Counted from the first letter of the stretch, positions 28,401 to 37,449 are shown. The stretch is 64,000 nucleotides of DNA from JANSXG01 sp024743075 (GCA_042140185.1 CP159477.1:3224001-3288000); one strand, 5' to 3'. Made by a program: numbers and translations. Notes: a model not told the origin generated them from the letters alone.

Positions 28401-30452
28401 TTAGTCCATTTTCTCGAACCGCACGTCACGAGTCCGCCCGTTCGACGCCAGCAGCGCGACCACCTCGCCCGACTCGTTCCGCTCGAACTCGCACTGCGCG
28501 ATCGGCATCTCGCCCGCGAACCGATCCGGCTTGCTCGCCGTCAGGTTCACCGGGTCCAGCCGTCTGTGCTTGAGCACCAGCTGGCCGTCCTCGACCACGA
28601 CGTCGTAGAACGTTCCCAGTTCTTCGCTGAAGTACCGGCCCTTGTATGCCGCGAGCTCCTCTTCGCTCGGGCTCCACGGTTCTTCAGCCAGTCGGTTCGC
28701 CGGATGTGCCCCGTTCTGGTTCAGCGTCAGCGTCGTGACCTCGCCGTCGTCGTCTTCGTGGAACACAACGCTGGCCTCGACCACCCGCAGCTCGAACGCG
28801 TTTGCGGCGATGGGGAAGATCTCGATCCGGGGCTGATTCGTCGCCTGCAGAAAGTACTGTTCGCCATCACGCGTGAACTCAAGCACGAAGCCGGGCATCT
28901 CCTCCATCTCGTAGCGACCCGCGAAGGCATCGAAGGTCTCCGGCACGAACGAGTCCGGGTCGAACGCCTCGGTCGCGAGTTCGTTCTCCGCCGCGCTCTC
29001 CTGATCCCCTTCGGCTTCCTCGGCCGTTCCCGTCTGCTCCGCCAGGAACAGTTCAGCCGTCTTCGCGGCGATGCTCCCGTCGAACTGGGCGTTGTTGCTC
29101 TGCGCGATCACACCCGCATCCAGCTCCGGGAAGTACAGGAAGTGCGACCGATGCGCGATGTCCGCTCCGCCGTGCTGGATCCGCTTCATGCCGCCCTGTT
29201 CATCCATGAACAGCCCGAACCCGTAGCCCGTGGATGAACCGTCGCTCAGTTCGTATGGCGTGGTCATCTGCGTGATGACGTCCTCGCCGCCGTGTTCGCC
29301 CGAGCCGATATTGTCCATCCATTTGGCCAAGTCACCTACCGTCGTGTAGATCCCGCCCGCGCCCATCGCGCCGCCAAGATCCGCCGCCTCGCGGTATCCG
29401 CCGTGTTCCGCCATGGTGTAGCCAACCGCACTGTTCGGGACGACCGACCACGGGTTCTGACGCACAAAGGTGTCATTCATCCCGAGCGGCCGGAACACGT
29501 TCTCTTCCATCCAATCGGGGAAGTCTTGCCCCGTCACGCGCTCGACCACGATCGTCAGCAGCCCGTAGCCCGTGTTGTTGTAGTTCCACTCCGCACCCGG
29601 GCTGTTCTGCAGGGCCGGCTGCCGCTGCACGACCTCGATCAGCTCATGTCGCTCGATCGCGTCGCCGAGATCCAGCCTTCGCCCCGACATGATCAGCGTG
29701 TTCAGGAACTCCCGGTAGCCGCTCGTGTGCGTCAACAGGTGCCGCAGCGTCACGGTTTCGCCGAAGTCCGGCAGCTCCGGGATGTGCTTGCGCACATCAT
29801 CGTCCAACGACAGCTCGCCGCGCTTGGCCAATAGCGCGATCGCGAAGCCGGTGAACTGCTTGGAGGTCGAGCCGATGTTCGTCCGTGTGTCCAGTTCAAA
29901 GGGGATGCCGTAGCGCAGGCTCGCTGCGCCGAAGGCGTCCGCGAAGACGACTTCGCCGTCGCGGACAACCGCGACTACTCCGCCGGGGGTGTTCGGATCG
30001 TCGTACGGCGCAATCATCTGACTGACGAGCCCTTCGGGAGTCGTCGCCTTCTGCTCGGCCCGACGGAGCTCAATCTCGTATCCACCCTTCTCGCCCTCGA
30101 ACGGGGCGACTTCGACGCGGTACACCCCGGCCTCTCGCGAGAAGAACTGCACCGCCTCCGGCCCTCGGGCCGGCCCGTCATACTCCCCGATTTTCTCACC
30201 AGCCGGGTTGTAGACCCTCACTACCACGTCCACCGTCCTCTGATCCGCGACGAGGTAGACGAACTGCGACTCTTCGAGTTCGACCGTGTACGAGTGCACA
30301 TCGCCAGCCTCGAGCGACCCCGCGACTTCCTCGCGCAGGTCCAGCGGGGCGGGTTCGATCGCCGGCTGGGCGAACGCGGTGCAGGTCGCAGCCGCCATCA
30401 AAACCGTTGGCAGCATCGCTAGGCGGGTTCGGGGTCGGGTCGCGTGTGTCAT
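28401..30452 (-). CDS. Exported serine beta-lactamase-like (CubicO/class C type) hydrolase with PPC-like domain
   Basis: A 683-residue protein. The signal peptide ends near TCTAFAQP (about residue 29). Residues 40-130 form a beta domain resembling a pre-peptidase C-terminal domain (SLEAGDVHSYTVELEESQFVYLVADQ...GVYRVEVAPFEG). The beta-lactamase fold follows with Ser195-x-x-Lys198 (STSK), Tyr291-Asn-Asn293 (YxN) and a late HGG motif. The C-terminal 180 residues hold two DUF3471-like beta repeats (FAGRYEMEEMPGFVLEFTRDG, YKGRYFSEELGTFYDVVVEDG). These enzymes are penicillin-binding-protein-like hydrolases or esterases, and resistance to beta-lactams should not be assumed. A single gene, convergent with the HARE-HTH operon. 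Confidence 0.85.
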   Translation of the reverse strand: MTHATRPRTRLAMLPTVLMAAATCTAFAQPAIEPAPLDLREEVAGSLEAGDVHSYTVELEESQFVYLVADQRTVDVVVRVYNPAGEKIGEYDGPARGPEAVQFFSREAGVYRVEVAPFEGEKGGYEIELRRAEQKATTPEGLVSQMIAPYDDPNTPGGVVAVVRDGEVVFADAFGAASLRYGIPFELDTRTNIGSTSKQFTGFAIALLAKRGELSLDDDVRKHIPELPDFGETVTLRHLLTHTSGYREFLNTLIMSGRRLDLGDAIERHELIEVVQRQPALQNSPGAEWNYNNTGYGLLTIVVERVTGQDFPDWMEENVFRPLGMNDTFVRQNPWSVVPNSAVGYTMAEHGGYREAADLGGAMGAGGIYTTVGDLAKWMDNIGSGEHGGEDVITQMTTPYELSDGSSTGYGFGLFMDEQGGMKRIQHGGADIAHRSHFLYFPELDAGVIAQSNNAQFDGSIAAKTAELFLAEQTGTAEEAEGDQESAAENELATEAFDPDSFVPETFDAFAGRYEMEEMPGFVLEFTRDGEQYFLQATNQPRIEIFPIAANAFELRVVEASVVFHEDDDGEVTTLTLNQNGAHPANRLAEEPWSPSEEELAAYKGRYFSEELGTFYDVVVEDGQLVLKHRRLDPVNLTASKPDRFAGEMPIAQCEFERNESGEVVALLASNGRTRDVRFEKMD

Positions 30453-30579
30453 GGGGTCGTTCTCCTCATAAAAATCAGTCTGTGCGAACAGCGGTATCGG
30501 TGGGTGGCCGGGTCAACTGGTTCGGGTTCCGGCGGCGGGTGTTTCAGCCGATCCGACTGGTCCGACCTTCGGCCGGCCC

Positions 30580-31272
30580 TTACTCCACCTCGTCCACCAG
30601 CCCCGGCTCGTTGTTCCGCGGGCTGTTGACCTTCGTCGACACCATGTGACGCGTGAGCACCCCGTCGGCCGCGGGCCTGAGCAGCTGAGATGCCTCGTCC
30701 TTGTCGGCGTCGAGATCACACCACTTGGGCGCGTCCTCCGGTTCCAGGATCACCGGCATCCGGTCGTGGATCGTCGACATGAAGTCGTTGGCCTGCGTGG
30801 TCAGGATCGTGAACGTGCCGCGATCGGCGTGCTCGTTGGGCGGTTCGAAGAGGCCGGCCAGAAGAATGATTTTGCCGTCGGCCCGGACGAACCGCCATGG
30901 CCGCTTGGTCTTCTGGCCTTCAATCTTCTCCCACTCGAAGAAACTCGAGATCGGGACCACGCACCGGCGCTTGGAGAACGCCACGCGGAACGCGGGCTTC
31001 TCGGCGGCCGTCTCGGCCCGCGCGTTGATCATGCGGTTGCCGATCGACGCCTCCTTGGCCCAGTGGGGGATCAGGCCCCACCTGCGGACCGTGAGCTCCG
31101 CGGCGTCCGAGCCCTCGCTCCGGTGCGCGATCAGGCTCGACTGCGTCGGCGCGACATTCCAGGACTTGTCGAGGTCCTCCGGATCCCCGACCTTCAGCCC
31201 CGCCGGGAACTTCAGATCGAGGAAGTCGTGGACGTCCTGCCAGGAATACTCGCGTGTGAACCGGCCGCACAT
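30580..31272 (-). CDS. yedK: SRAP-family abasic-site crosslink protein (YedK/HMCES)
   Basis: A 230-residue protein starting MCGRF, where Cys2 becomes the catalytic nucleophile that bonds to abasic sites in single-stranded DNA once Met is removed. The family features are present: INARAET, KRRCVVPISSFFEWE with the conserved Glu, and the late His in STIHDRMPVIL. Size is normal for the family. SRAP genes often accompany SOS or mobile-element genes, and here it lies beside the replication/recombinase region. No obvious operon partner. Confidence 0.9.
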   Translation of the reverse strand: MCGRFTREYSWQDVHDFLDLKFPAGLKVGDPEDLDKSWNVAPTQSSLIAHRSEGSDAAELTVRRWGLIPHWAKEASIGNRMINARAETAAEKPAFRVAFSKRRCVVPISSFFEWEKIEGQKTKRPWRFVRADGKIILLAGLFEPPNEHADRGTFTILTTQANDFMSTIHDRMPVILEPEDAPKWCDLDADKDEASQLLRPAADGVLTRHMVSTKVNSPRNNEPGLVDEVE

Positions 31273-31331
31273 GATTGCCTCCGGCCACCAGCCTAAGCGC
31301 TGATCCTCGGTCGTGTCCTACTCAAGACGCA

Positions 31332-32054
31332 TCACGGCTGCTGGACCGGGGCCGCGTCTTCCGAAGCGGGTGCCGTATTGGGTTGCTCGGATAGAACGGA
31401 GCCTTGCTCCCGTGCTGCCCTTGCCGCGGCGGCCTGTTCCTTGCGACGTCGCTCTGCCCGAATTCGCTCCATGTACTTCTGCCCGGCGAGGCGCTGCTCC
31501 TTCATCCACTCACGCCATCGCTGGATCAGCTCGCTGCCAAAGTGCTCGACAAGCACTCCATCAATCTTCGGCTGGGCGTCGCGCCTCGCTTGTTCGGCGA
31601 CGGACTCGTCGAGATGCTCATCGACAAGAGCTCGTTGTAGCGCTCGATAGCAGTGATGGATCTTGTCGAACAAGAGTCTTTCGGCGTACATACCCACGCC
31701 CCGAGCCTCGCCTGCGCAAAGGTTGAGAGCACGTTGCCACTCCCAGTCCCTGGCCGTTCGTTTGGGCGCATTCGAGTTTGCCTTCGCGTGCTCCGACATG
31801 AGTTCGGCGAACTTTCCGGGGTACACATTCTTCTCGAAAAACCCTTCCCTGTAGCCCTTGCGGATCACGGAGGCGATCAGCACCTGGGGATACTGCGTCG
31901 AGAGGCGGCCGAGCATCCGCATCCATTCGCTTTGTTCGATCTGGCTGAAGTCTCGCTTACCCCATCGGTGGGGCATGACGTCCCTGATCAGCTGGAAGAG
32001 CGGCTTCCCGCGGGCTTCATCGGCATCGAGTTCCGAGCGGTCTGGGATGGCCAT
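31332..32054 (-). CDS. Hypothetical protein, third gene of a sigma/replication-like trio
   Basis: A 240-residue, charged, helical protein with no signal peptide. The N-terminal half (WGKRDFSQIEQSEWMRMLGRLSTQYPQVLIASVIRKGYREG) is a compact helical domain. The C-terminal half is a basic, Arg/Ala-rich coiled-coil-like tail (RIRAERRRKEQAAAARAAREQG). It starts one base after the stop of the preceding gene, so they are co-transcribed. Position after a replisome-organiser-like gene recalls phage O/P pairs, where the second protein loads a helicase, but I see no motif that proves it. Confidence 0.5.
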   Translation of the reverse strand: MAIPDRSELDADEARGKPLFQLIRDVMPHRWGKRDFSQIEQSEWMRMLGRLSTQYPQVLIASVIRKGYREGFFEKNVYPGKFAELMSEHAKANSNAPKRTARDWEWQRALNLCAGEARGVGMYAERLLFDKIHHCYRALQRALVDEHLDESVAEQARRDAQPKIDGVLVEHFGSELIQRWREWMKEQRLAGQKYMERIRAERRRKEQAAAARAAREQGSVLSEQPNTAPASEDAAPVQQP

Positions 32055-32055
32055 G

Positions 32056-32949
32056 TCAGGAGTTCCTCAGCAGTTCAGCCGCGTCGTCATCGGTCGGGAT
32101 CTCGTCGAGGTAGGGCTTTACCGCCTCCGGTGAATCCGTCCAATGGCCTTTGCAGACCCAGTTGCTTGCTCGTCCGAGGAAGTCGCCGCGGCCCGCTTCG
32201 CGCTCGGCACCACGCGCCTCGACCCAGGCCCGGATCCGCGGTCGGAGCCAGCCGATGGGGTCGTCTTTGCCAGCCTCACCCGTGAGCACGAAATGCTCGC
32301 CGTTCGCGATCTCCGTCAGCAGGCCGGCGATCTCACGCTCATCACGGTATTGCTGCTTATCCCAGCCCTCAGATTCGAGGAGGCGTTTGGCGGCGAGCAA
32401 CGGGTCGACGGTGCCCGCTCCGCCCTCGCCGGGGATGTCCTCCATGCGTTCATTCGTCGTTGGAAAATCGCCCCCGCGCGTGGTGGAGGTTCTTTTCTTT
32501 CTTCTCTCTTCTTCTCTTTTCTCCTCTCCTCTGGTAACGCCGCCACCGTTACACGCCGGTTCGTCGTCGGCGTTTCTGCTTCTGTTCTTCTTGGGCGTTT
32601 TGGCTCGTTCGCGGTGCCTCGTTACTCGCCGGTTGGTTTGAGCGCGGGCCTTTGCGCTGGAACCGTGGTGCTTCTCCCAGTCCGGAACAATGAGATCGTG
32701 GCCATCCTCTTTGAGCCAGCCAACCATCAGCATGGCCTCACCGAAGCCAGGGAACTCGGCGATCGCGTCAAGTTGCTCAAGTGTCCCGAAGAGGATGCGT
32801 CCGTCCTCGCTCATGCTGTCCGCCCAGCACCAGACCGCGCAGAGCCGACCGACGACACTGAAGCGGTCAAGGCCGAGTTCTGCGGCAATCCGGTGCACTC
32901 TTGGCTTGTTGCCGAGCGTCACATCGTGCTTGATCCAGTTGCTGCTCAT
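32056..32949 (-). CDS. Phage-type replication initiator-like protein (winged-helix N-terminus)
   Basis: A 297-residue protein. The N-terminus (SNWIKHDVTLGNKPRVHRIAAELGLDRFSVVGRLCAVWCWAD...LDAIAEFPGFGEAMLMVGWLKEDG) has the look of a winged-helix domain as in phage replisome organisers. A Glu/Arg/Lys-rich low-complexity linker (REEKREEERRKKRTS) and a C-terminal helical domain (GWLRPRIRAWVEARGAEREAG) follow. The ATG overlaps the stop of the sigma-like gene (ATGA). The family is assigned by pattern only. Confidence 0.5.
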   Translation of the reverse strand: MSSNWIKHDVTLGNKPRVHRIAAELGLDRFSVVGRLCAVWCWADSMSEDGRILFGTLEQLDAIAEFPGFGEAMLMVGWLKEDGHDLIVPDWEKHHGSSAKARAQTNRRVTRHRERAKTPKKNRSRNADDEPACNGGGVTRGEEKREEERRKKRTSTTRGGDFPTTNERMEDIPGEGGAGTVDPLLAAKRLLESEGWDKQQYRDEREIAGLLTEIANGEHFVLTGEAGKDDPIGWLRPRIRAWVEARGAEREAGRGDFLGRASNWVCKGHWTDSPEAVKPYLDEIPTDDDAAELLRNS

Positions 32950-33608
32950 CGATTGTGCTCCTTGCAGTCATCAGACACAGACTTACGATGCCGCTTCAAC
33001 GGTGTCTCTGCTCCTGACGCCGCTGCATTGCGTAGATCAGAAAACTCCAGTGCCATCCGCGGGAAGCGGCGGCGTGCCTGATTGCTGATGGTTCTGAGCC
33101 GGCGGTGTGTCGCGGACCGATTCAGTCCCCGCGAATCAGCGATCTCCGTCACCGACCAGTGCCGGTACGACGAGAGCAAGGCTGCATCACTCTCAGGCAG
33201 GGCCTCAAGAACCGCCCGCACGTCCAGCGCGTCGTGGCCGGGTTCGATCGAAGCCGCCGCGCGATCGACGTATCCCCTTGCAGCGCGTCTGTGTCGCTGC
33301 TGATGGGCGATGTCGGCACGCGCACGGTGCTTCAGCCACCGATCGGCGACACGTCGTGCGAATGTGCCCGGGCTGGACCGGTCTTGGTCGAAGCGTTCGA
33401 ACGCCCGGACGAGTTCGAGCCAGAGGTCCTGCCGCAGGTCGGCGAGGTCCTCCTCGGACAGGCGGCCTCGCTCGGCGTACCTGGCCAGCCGAAACTCAAG
33501 AGCGGCCTGCGTTCGCTCGTCGGCCATGACGCTCTGCAGTGCCTCGCGGCCTCGGCTAACTGTTGGGTTGGAGGGTTTGGACGCGTGTGAGTCGGGGTGG
33601 TGTTCCAT
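32946..33608 (-). CDS. Sigma-70-like (ECF type) regulator
   Basis: A 220-residue protein with a region-2-like segment (LSEEDLADLRQDLWLELVRAFERFDQDRSSPGTFARRVADRWLKHRARAD) and a region-4-like helix-turn-helix (LEALPESDAALLSSYRHWSVTEIADSRGLNRSATHRRLRTI). Length fits a minimal sigma factor. It begins a three-gene leftward operon with ATGA coupling. A 24-bp inverted repeat sits 37 bp upstream of its start. A sigma factor driving mobile-element genes is plausible; the -10/-35 specificity is unknown. Confidence 0.7.
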   Translation of the reverse strand: MEHHPDSHASKPSNPTVSRGREALQSVMADERTQAALEFRLARYAERGRLSEEDLADLRQDLWLELVRAFERFDQDRSSPGTFARRVADRWLKHRARADIAHQQRHRRAARGYVDRAAASIEPGHDALDVRAVLEALPESDAALLSSYRHWSVTEIADSRGLNRSATHRRLRTISNQARRRFPRMALEFSDLRNAAASGAETPLKRHRKSVSDDCKEHNR

Positions 33609-33644
33609 GCCGCAAACATTGCGGAGTGGGCCTGGGCGTGAACA

Positions 33645-33668
33645 GAGGCAAAACAGTGTTTTTGCCTC
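33645..33668. promoter_or_regulatory. Operator-like perfect inverted repeat
   Basis: GAGGCAAAA (33645-33653) and TTTTGCCTC (33660-33668) are perfect 9-bp inverted arms around a 6-bp spacer. The site is 37 bp upstream of the sigma-like gene's start and is AT-richer than its surroundings. No T-run follows on either strand, which argues against a terminator and for a dimeric regulator site. Confidence 0.5.
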
Positions 33669-33704
33669 CTATACCGCCCTCATACTGTCCTCATACCAAC
33701 TACT

Positions 33705-34765
33705 TCAAAATTTGTAGTATCCCGCCTGCCGCAGCAAGGCCTTGAGATGCTCGGGGAGCCTTTCACCCTCGTATGTCGCAATATCTTGAAGCACAGATCT
33801 ACAACCGGTCTCCGGTCGTCCTTTGAGCGCCGCCGTTGGCGAACGTAGTGGTCCTTGGTGGGGTCGTTGAGCTGTCGGTAGCGATCGTACAACTCGGGTC
33901 CGAGTTTCTTGCGCGTGACCCACTCAACGTTCTCCTTGGGCACCCGGAGCTGATCCGCGGCGTATTCCCGGATCTGAAGGGTCTCGGACTCCACGCCGCT
34001 GATCCAGTCCTGCACGGCAGCCTTGGGGGATAGCGTGCCTCCGGCGCGTGCTGACCTGTGTTGAGCGGCGACGATTCTCCTCAGGAGGTCCGCCTTGTGG
34101 TGCTCCACGGCAGTCCTCTTCGGGAAGGGGATGTCGCCAGATTCCGAGAGCTTCTCGACGATGGGTTCGAAGGGACCGACGAAGTCATCGAGAAAGGGGT
34201 CGCCGGAAATGAAGGCTCGAAGCGAGTTTACGACGCTGGCGTAGTACTCCTGGAGGAGCGGGTCGGATCGTAGATCCTCTCTCCAGGTTGCCGCGTTCAG
34301 GACGGCCTCGTACGCCCTTGCGTAGTGGAACGCGCAGTGGAGTTTGGCATGCACAGACTCCGGACGACTGAGTCGGGCAGAGTCAGGTGCCTTGGCTGCG
34401 AGCTCCTTCGGCGAAGATCGCTCGGGGTTGATGACGGAGTTTGACCAGAGCAGGGCGAAGCGCCGCAATACCAATCGGGTTCGCACATGGTCCGGGAGGC
34501 TCTCGGGTTCCCGATCCAGAGTCTGTCGCTCCTCTTCGTGCGCGAGGGCAGCGAGGATGCTACGGAGGTCTCTGGCATCCGCCTTGGAGAACTCCTCAGC
34601 TGCTGCGTAGTCGAAAGTAATGCCGCCGTTGCACGAGACGAGGGCAACCGCGCAGAAGTGCGCGGCTTCGGTCTGCGACTGTGCTGACCAGAAGACGGTG
34701 CCGGGTATCAGTGGTGGGTTCGGATCATTCGAAGCAAAGATGAAGTACCGGGGCCTCCTGGGCAT
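33705..34765 (-). CDS. Hypothetical protein, frameshifted near the 3' end
   Basis: This soluble protein is not recognised. The main frame from 34765 (MPRRPRYFIFASNDPN) gives helical sequence with LHCAFHYARAYEAVLNAATW and WVTRKKLGPELYDRYRQLNDPTKDHYVRQRRRS. Near 33785 the frame turns into low-quality sequence, while the next frame continues as QDIATYEGERLPEHLKALLRQAGYYKF and stops at 33705. One extra base there (for example a third T in the run before CAAGAT) restores a protein of 353 residues. It lies between the recombinase operon and the sigma-like operon; its role is unknown. Confidence 0.5.
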
Positions 34766-34812
34766 CCCAGCAGGCTACAGATTGACCGCTGTCAACAAAA
34801 GCCCCTTTGGCC

Positions 34813-35214
34813 TCAACCATCCCCGCGCATCCGCCGCCACATCACCCGCTGCTTCGCCCACGAGACCTCTCGCACGACCGGCCTCAGCTTCTGCTCCGAC
34901 ACCGGATCGCACCCCTTCAGGACTCGCGGCAGGAACAGGATCTCCTCTTGGATGTCCGGCGCAAGCAGCGTCAGATTCATGATTTGCGACATCCGAGCCC
35001 TCGTCACGTGCCCCAGCCGGGCCAGTTCGGCCTGGTCGGCGATGTGGCCGTCGGCGATCAGTTTCTCGCACCGGATGGCCAGGGCCAGCAGGCGGGCCAC
35101 ACGGGGCACGCGGCCCTCGTCGACCGGCTTCTCGGGGGCTGCGCCCGCCTCGAGCTTCTTCTGGCCCGACCGGCCCGTCTTGAAGTGGACTTTCTCGGTG
35201 ATCCTGCTGCTCAC
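34813..35214 (-). CDS. Helix-turn-helix protein of the recombinase operon
   Basis: A 133-residue protein. The centre (KLIADGHIADQAELARLGHVTRARMSQIMNLTLLAPDIQEEILFLP) is a clear helix-turn-helix resembling the ParB/KorB or XRE type. The N-terminus starts VSSRITEKVHFKTGR and the C-terminus is basic (SWAKQRVMWRRMRGDG). The GTG start overlaps the recombinase stop (GTGA). It is last of four coupled genes, so it is likely a regulator or accessory factor of the recombinase. A longer open frame upstream to 35712 is only the antisense-shadow frame of the recombinase. Confidence 0.7.
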   Translation of the reverse strand: MSSRITEKVHFKTGRSGQKKLEAGAAPEKPVDEGRVPRVARLLALAIRCEKLIADGHIADQAELARLGHVTRARMSQIMNLTLLAPDIQEEILFLPRVLKGCDPVSEQKLRPVVREVSWAKQRVMWRRMRGDG

Positions 35215-36647
35215 GCCGCCTGCTCCTCGCTCGTGGTCTTGGGTTCGTTGTGGCTGGGCTCGGGCAGCGGCACACCCTCGAAGAAGATCACGCTGAGCGT
35301 CTCCTCCCCGGGGTCCCAGTCCACCCGCTCGATGAGCATCCGGATCAGATCGATCCGCTCCTCGCGCTTCATGCCCTTCCACAGGGCGTCGAAGTTCTCG
35401 GCCAGCCCCATGGCCTCGTCCGGATCGGCCAGCAACGCCCCGATCGTGATCGTCAACCGCTCGGCCGTCGTCTTCGCGATCGACTCCATCACCTCGTCCT
35501 GATTCACGACGTCGCGGATCTTGCCGACCACGAACTGCTCGAGGTCGTCTGCGGGCAGGGACGCGCCCGGGCAACTCGACCACCCGTGCTTCTGGGCTCG
35601 GCTGCAGACGTAGTACCGGTACAGCCTCGCCCGGGCCGAGGAAGACTTGGCCTTCGGGTCCGCGGGCTTGCTGACGGCGTGGTGGACCATCGAGCAGCCG
35701 CAGTGGACGCAATGCACGAGGCCCTTCAGCAGGGCGTTGTTGGTGTTGCAGACCCGCGAGCCGTGGTCTGCCCGGTTGGCGTCCATCCGGGCCTGCACGG
35801 CGTCGAAGGTGGCCTGGTCGATGATCGCTTCGTGCTCACCCTCGTAGATCTCGTCGTGGTGTTTCACCTTGCCGAGGTACACGGGGTTCTTCAGGATCCG
35901 CAGGATAAGGTTCTTGCTCAGCGGCTTGCCGCCCATAAGCCGGCCCGTCTTCGCGGTCCACGACTTCGTGGTCCAGCCGAGGTGCCGGCAGGCGACAACC
36001 ACCGGCATGACCCGGCTGTGCTCGAGGTACATTGAGAAGATCTGGCGGACCCGAACGGCTTCCTCGGGGTTCACGGCCAGCGTGTTGCCTCCGGGCTGGT
36101 GGACGATGTCGTAGCCGAGCACGGGCAGGCCCCCGGCCCACTTCCCCTTGCGGCGGGCGGCGGCGATCTTGTCGCGGGTCCGCTCGGAAGCCAGTTCCCG
36201 CTCGAACTGGGCGAAGCTCAGCAGGACGTTCAGCGTGAGCCTGCCCATCGAGTTCGAGGTGTCGAACGACTGGGTGACGCTCACGAACGAGGCGCGGTGC
36301 TTGTCGAGGGTCTCCATCAGCCGCGCGAAGTCCGTCAGCGACCGCGTCAGCCGGTCGACTTTGTAGCAGACCACCACGTCGACCTTCCCGGCCTCGATGT
36401 CCGCGAGCAGGCGCTTCAGGGCCGGGCGCTCGACGTTGCCCCCGGTGTAGCCCCCGTCATCGTACCGTTCGGGCAGGCACTCCCAGCCCTCTCCCTTCTG
36501 GCTGGCGATGTAGGCCTCAGCGCTCTCGCGCTGGGCATCCAGCGTGTTGAAGTCCTGATCGAGCCCCTCGCTGGTGCTCTTGCGGGTGTAGATCGCGCAG
36601 CGGACGACGGGGCTGGTCTTAGAGGTGGAGGAGTTCGCTCGGCTCAC
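35211..36647 (-). CDS. Large serine recombinase (resolvase/invertase family)
   Basis: A 478-residue protein. The N-terminal resolvase domain has CAIYTRKSTSEG with catalytic Ser24 and the family's KVDVVVCYKVDRLTRSLTDFARLMETLDKH helix. A recombinase domain follows (AINPEEAVRVRQIF-type segment and LGWTTKSWTAKTGR...NLILRILKNPVYLGKV). A zinc ribbon comes next (HCVHCGCSM ... YYVCSRAQKHGWSSCPG), then a coiled-coil and C-terminal tail. These enzymes integrate or excise elements between short att sites without tRNA preference. GTG 36647 overlaps the DUF2924 stop. The gene set HTH-recombinase-DUF2924 recurs in planctomycete and proteobacterial elements as I recall. Confidence 0.9.
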   Translation of the reverse strand: MSRANSSTSKTSPVVRCAIYTRKSTSEGLDQDFNTLDAQRESAEAYIASQKGEGWECLPERYDDGGYTGGNVERPALKRLLADIEAGKVDVVVCYKVDRLTRSLTDFARLMETLDKHRASFVSVTQSFDTSNSMGRLTLNVLLSFAQFERELASERTRDKIAAARRKGKWAGGLPVLGYDIVHQPGGNTLAVNPEEAVRVRQIFSMYLEHSRVMPVVVACRHLGWTTKSWTAKTGRLMGGKPLSKNLILRILKNPVYLGKVKHHDEIYEGEHEAIIDQATFDAVQARMDANRADHGSRVCNTNNALLKGLVHCVHCGCSMVHHAVSKPADPKAKSSSARARLYRYYVCSRAQKHGWSSCPGASLPADDLEQFVVGKIRDVVNQDEVMESIAKTTAERLTITIGALLADPDEAMGLAENFDALWKGMKREERIDLIRMLIERVDWDPGEETLSVIFFEGVPLPEPSHNEPKTTSEEQAA

Positions 36648-37198
36648 CGCCCGGCCTCCTTGGCGCTCTCCCCGGCCTTCTTCTTCGTCTTGGCAAGCCC
36701 GAAGAACAGGTGTCCGTTCCAGTGGGTCCCGGTGATGGCATCGGCGATGGCCGTCAGCGACTTGTAGAGCTTGCCCTCGTACTCGAAGCCGTCTTTGAGC
36801 ACGGTGACGCGGTACTCGGTGCCCTTGTACGACCGGGTCAACACGGTGCCCGGGATCGGCAGACGTGGGTCGCGCGCGGGCATGGTGCCTTCGAGGGTCC
36901 GCAGGCACGCACCGGCCTTCGGCTCGGCGGTCGTCGGCGGCCGCACCCGCAGGTCCTCATCGCGGGCGAGTTCCCGCGCACGGGCCGTGGCGCGTTCGGT
37001 CAGCCCGCCCTCGCGGAGGGCCTGCTCGCGCCAGGCGATGCGGCGGATCAGCCACTGGCGGTTGCCGGACCGCGTCTCCTCGCCGAAGAGGGCGCGGTAG
37101 CGATCTCGGAGTTCGGTCGGGGACATGTCCTGGACCCGGGCGATCAGCGCCTCGGTGTCCGGATCGGGCTCTATAGAGGTATCGGCGGCGGTGTTCAT
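36644..37198 (-). CDS. DUF2924 domain protein
   Basis: A 184-residue protein with the DUF2924 hallmarks: LRDRYRALFGEETRSGNRQWLIRRIAWREQ in the first half and PGTVLTRSYKGTEYRVTVLKDGFEYEGKLYKSLTAIADAITGTHWNGHLFFGL in the second, which is the typical C-terminal signature. DUF2924 genes are known neighbours of serine recombinases; function is unproven, possibly a directionality or DNA-binding accessory factor. ATG overlaps the upstream small gene's stop, and its stop overlaps the recombinase GTG. Confidence 0.85.
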   Translation of the reverse strand: MNTAADTSIEPDPDTEALIARVQDMSPTELRDRYRALFGEETRSGNRQWLIRRIAWREQALREGGLTERATARARELARDEDLRVRPPTTAEPKAGACLRTLEGTMPARDPRLPIPGTVLTRSYKGTEYRVTVLKDGFEYEGKLYKSLTAIADAITGTHWNGHLFFGLAKTKKKAGESAKEAGR

Positions 37199-37449
37199 CG
37201 CGGGTCGGGCTCCTTCCCGGTGGAGTGGGGCTCTGGCTCTCTGGCCCGTTCACCGGTGGGGACACTGATCCCTGAAACCGCCGACAGATCAAGCCCGATC
37301 GGGGCGTCACCCCGAGGATCCTGGCGATCTTGGGCAGAAATCTCGATGATCCGGGCCGATGCGGCGGCCAGAAGGGCGACCGCGCGCGAAAACCGCGGCG
37401 AGAAGCCGTCGATCGCGTCGGTGGGGGTGTCGGGGTCGGTGGCGGCCAC
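37195..37449 (-). CDS. Small hypothetical protein heading the recombinase operon
   Basis: An 84-residue protein. GTG 37449 has AAGGAG 7 bases upstream. The sequence (FSPRFSRAVALLAAASARIIEISAQ) is one amphipathic helix plus a polar tail with no recognised domain. Its stop overlaps the DUF2924 ATG, so it is part of the same coupled operon. Small proteins of this type commonly precede DUF2924. Confidence 0.6.
   Translation of the reverse strand: MAATDPDTPTDAIDGFSPRFSRAVALLAAASARIIEISAQDRQDPRGDAPIGLDLSAVSGISVPTGERAREPEPHSTGKEPDPR

Noticed and set aside
30646..31303. Plus-strand open frames over the SRAP gene
   Set aside because: Antisense shadows of a clearly conserved gene on the minus strand.
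33700..33720. ACTAC/GTAGT inverted repeat as a terminator
   Set aside because: It overlaps the restored C-terminus (AGYYKF and stop) of the unknown gene and has an uneven stem, so coding sequence explains it.
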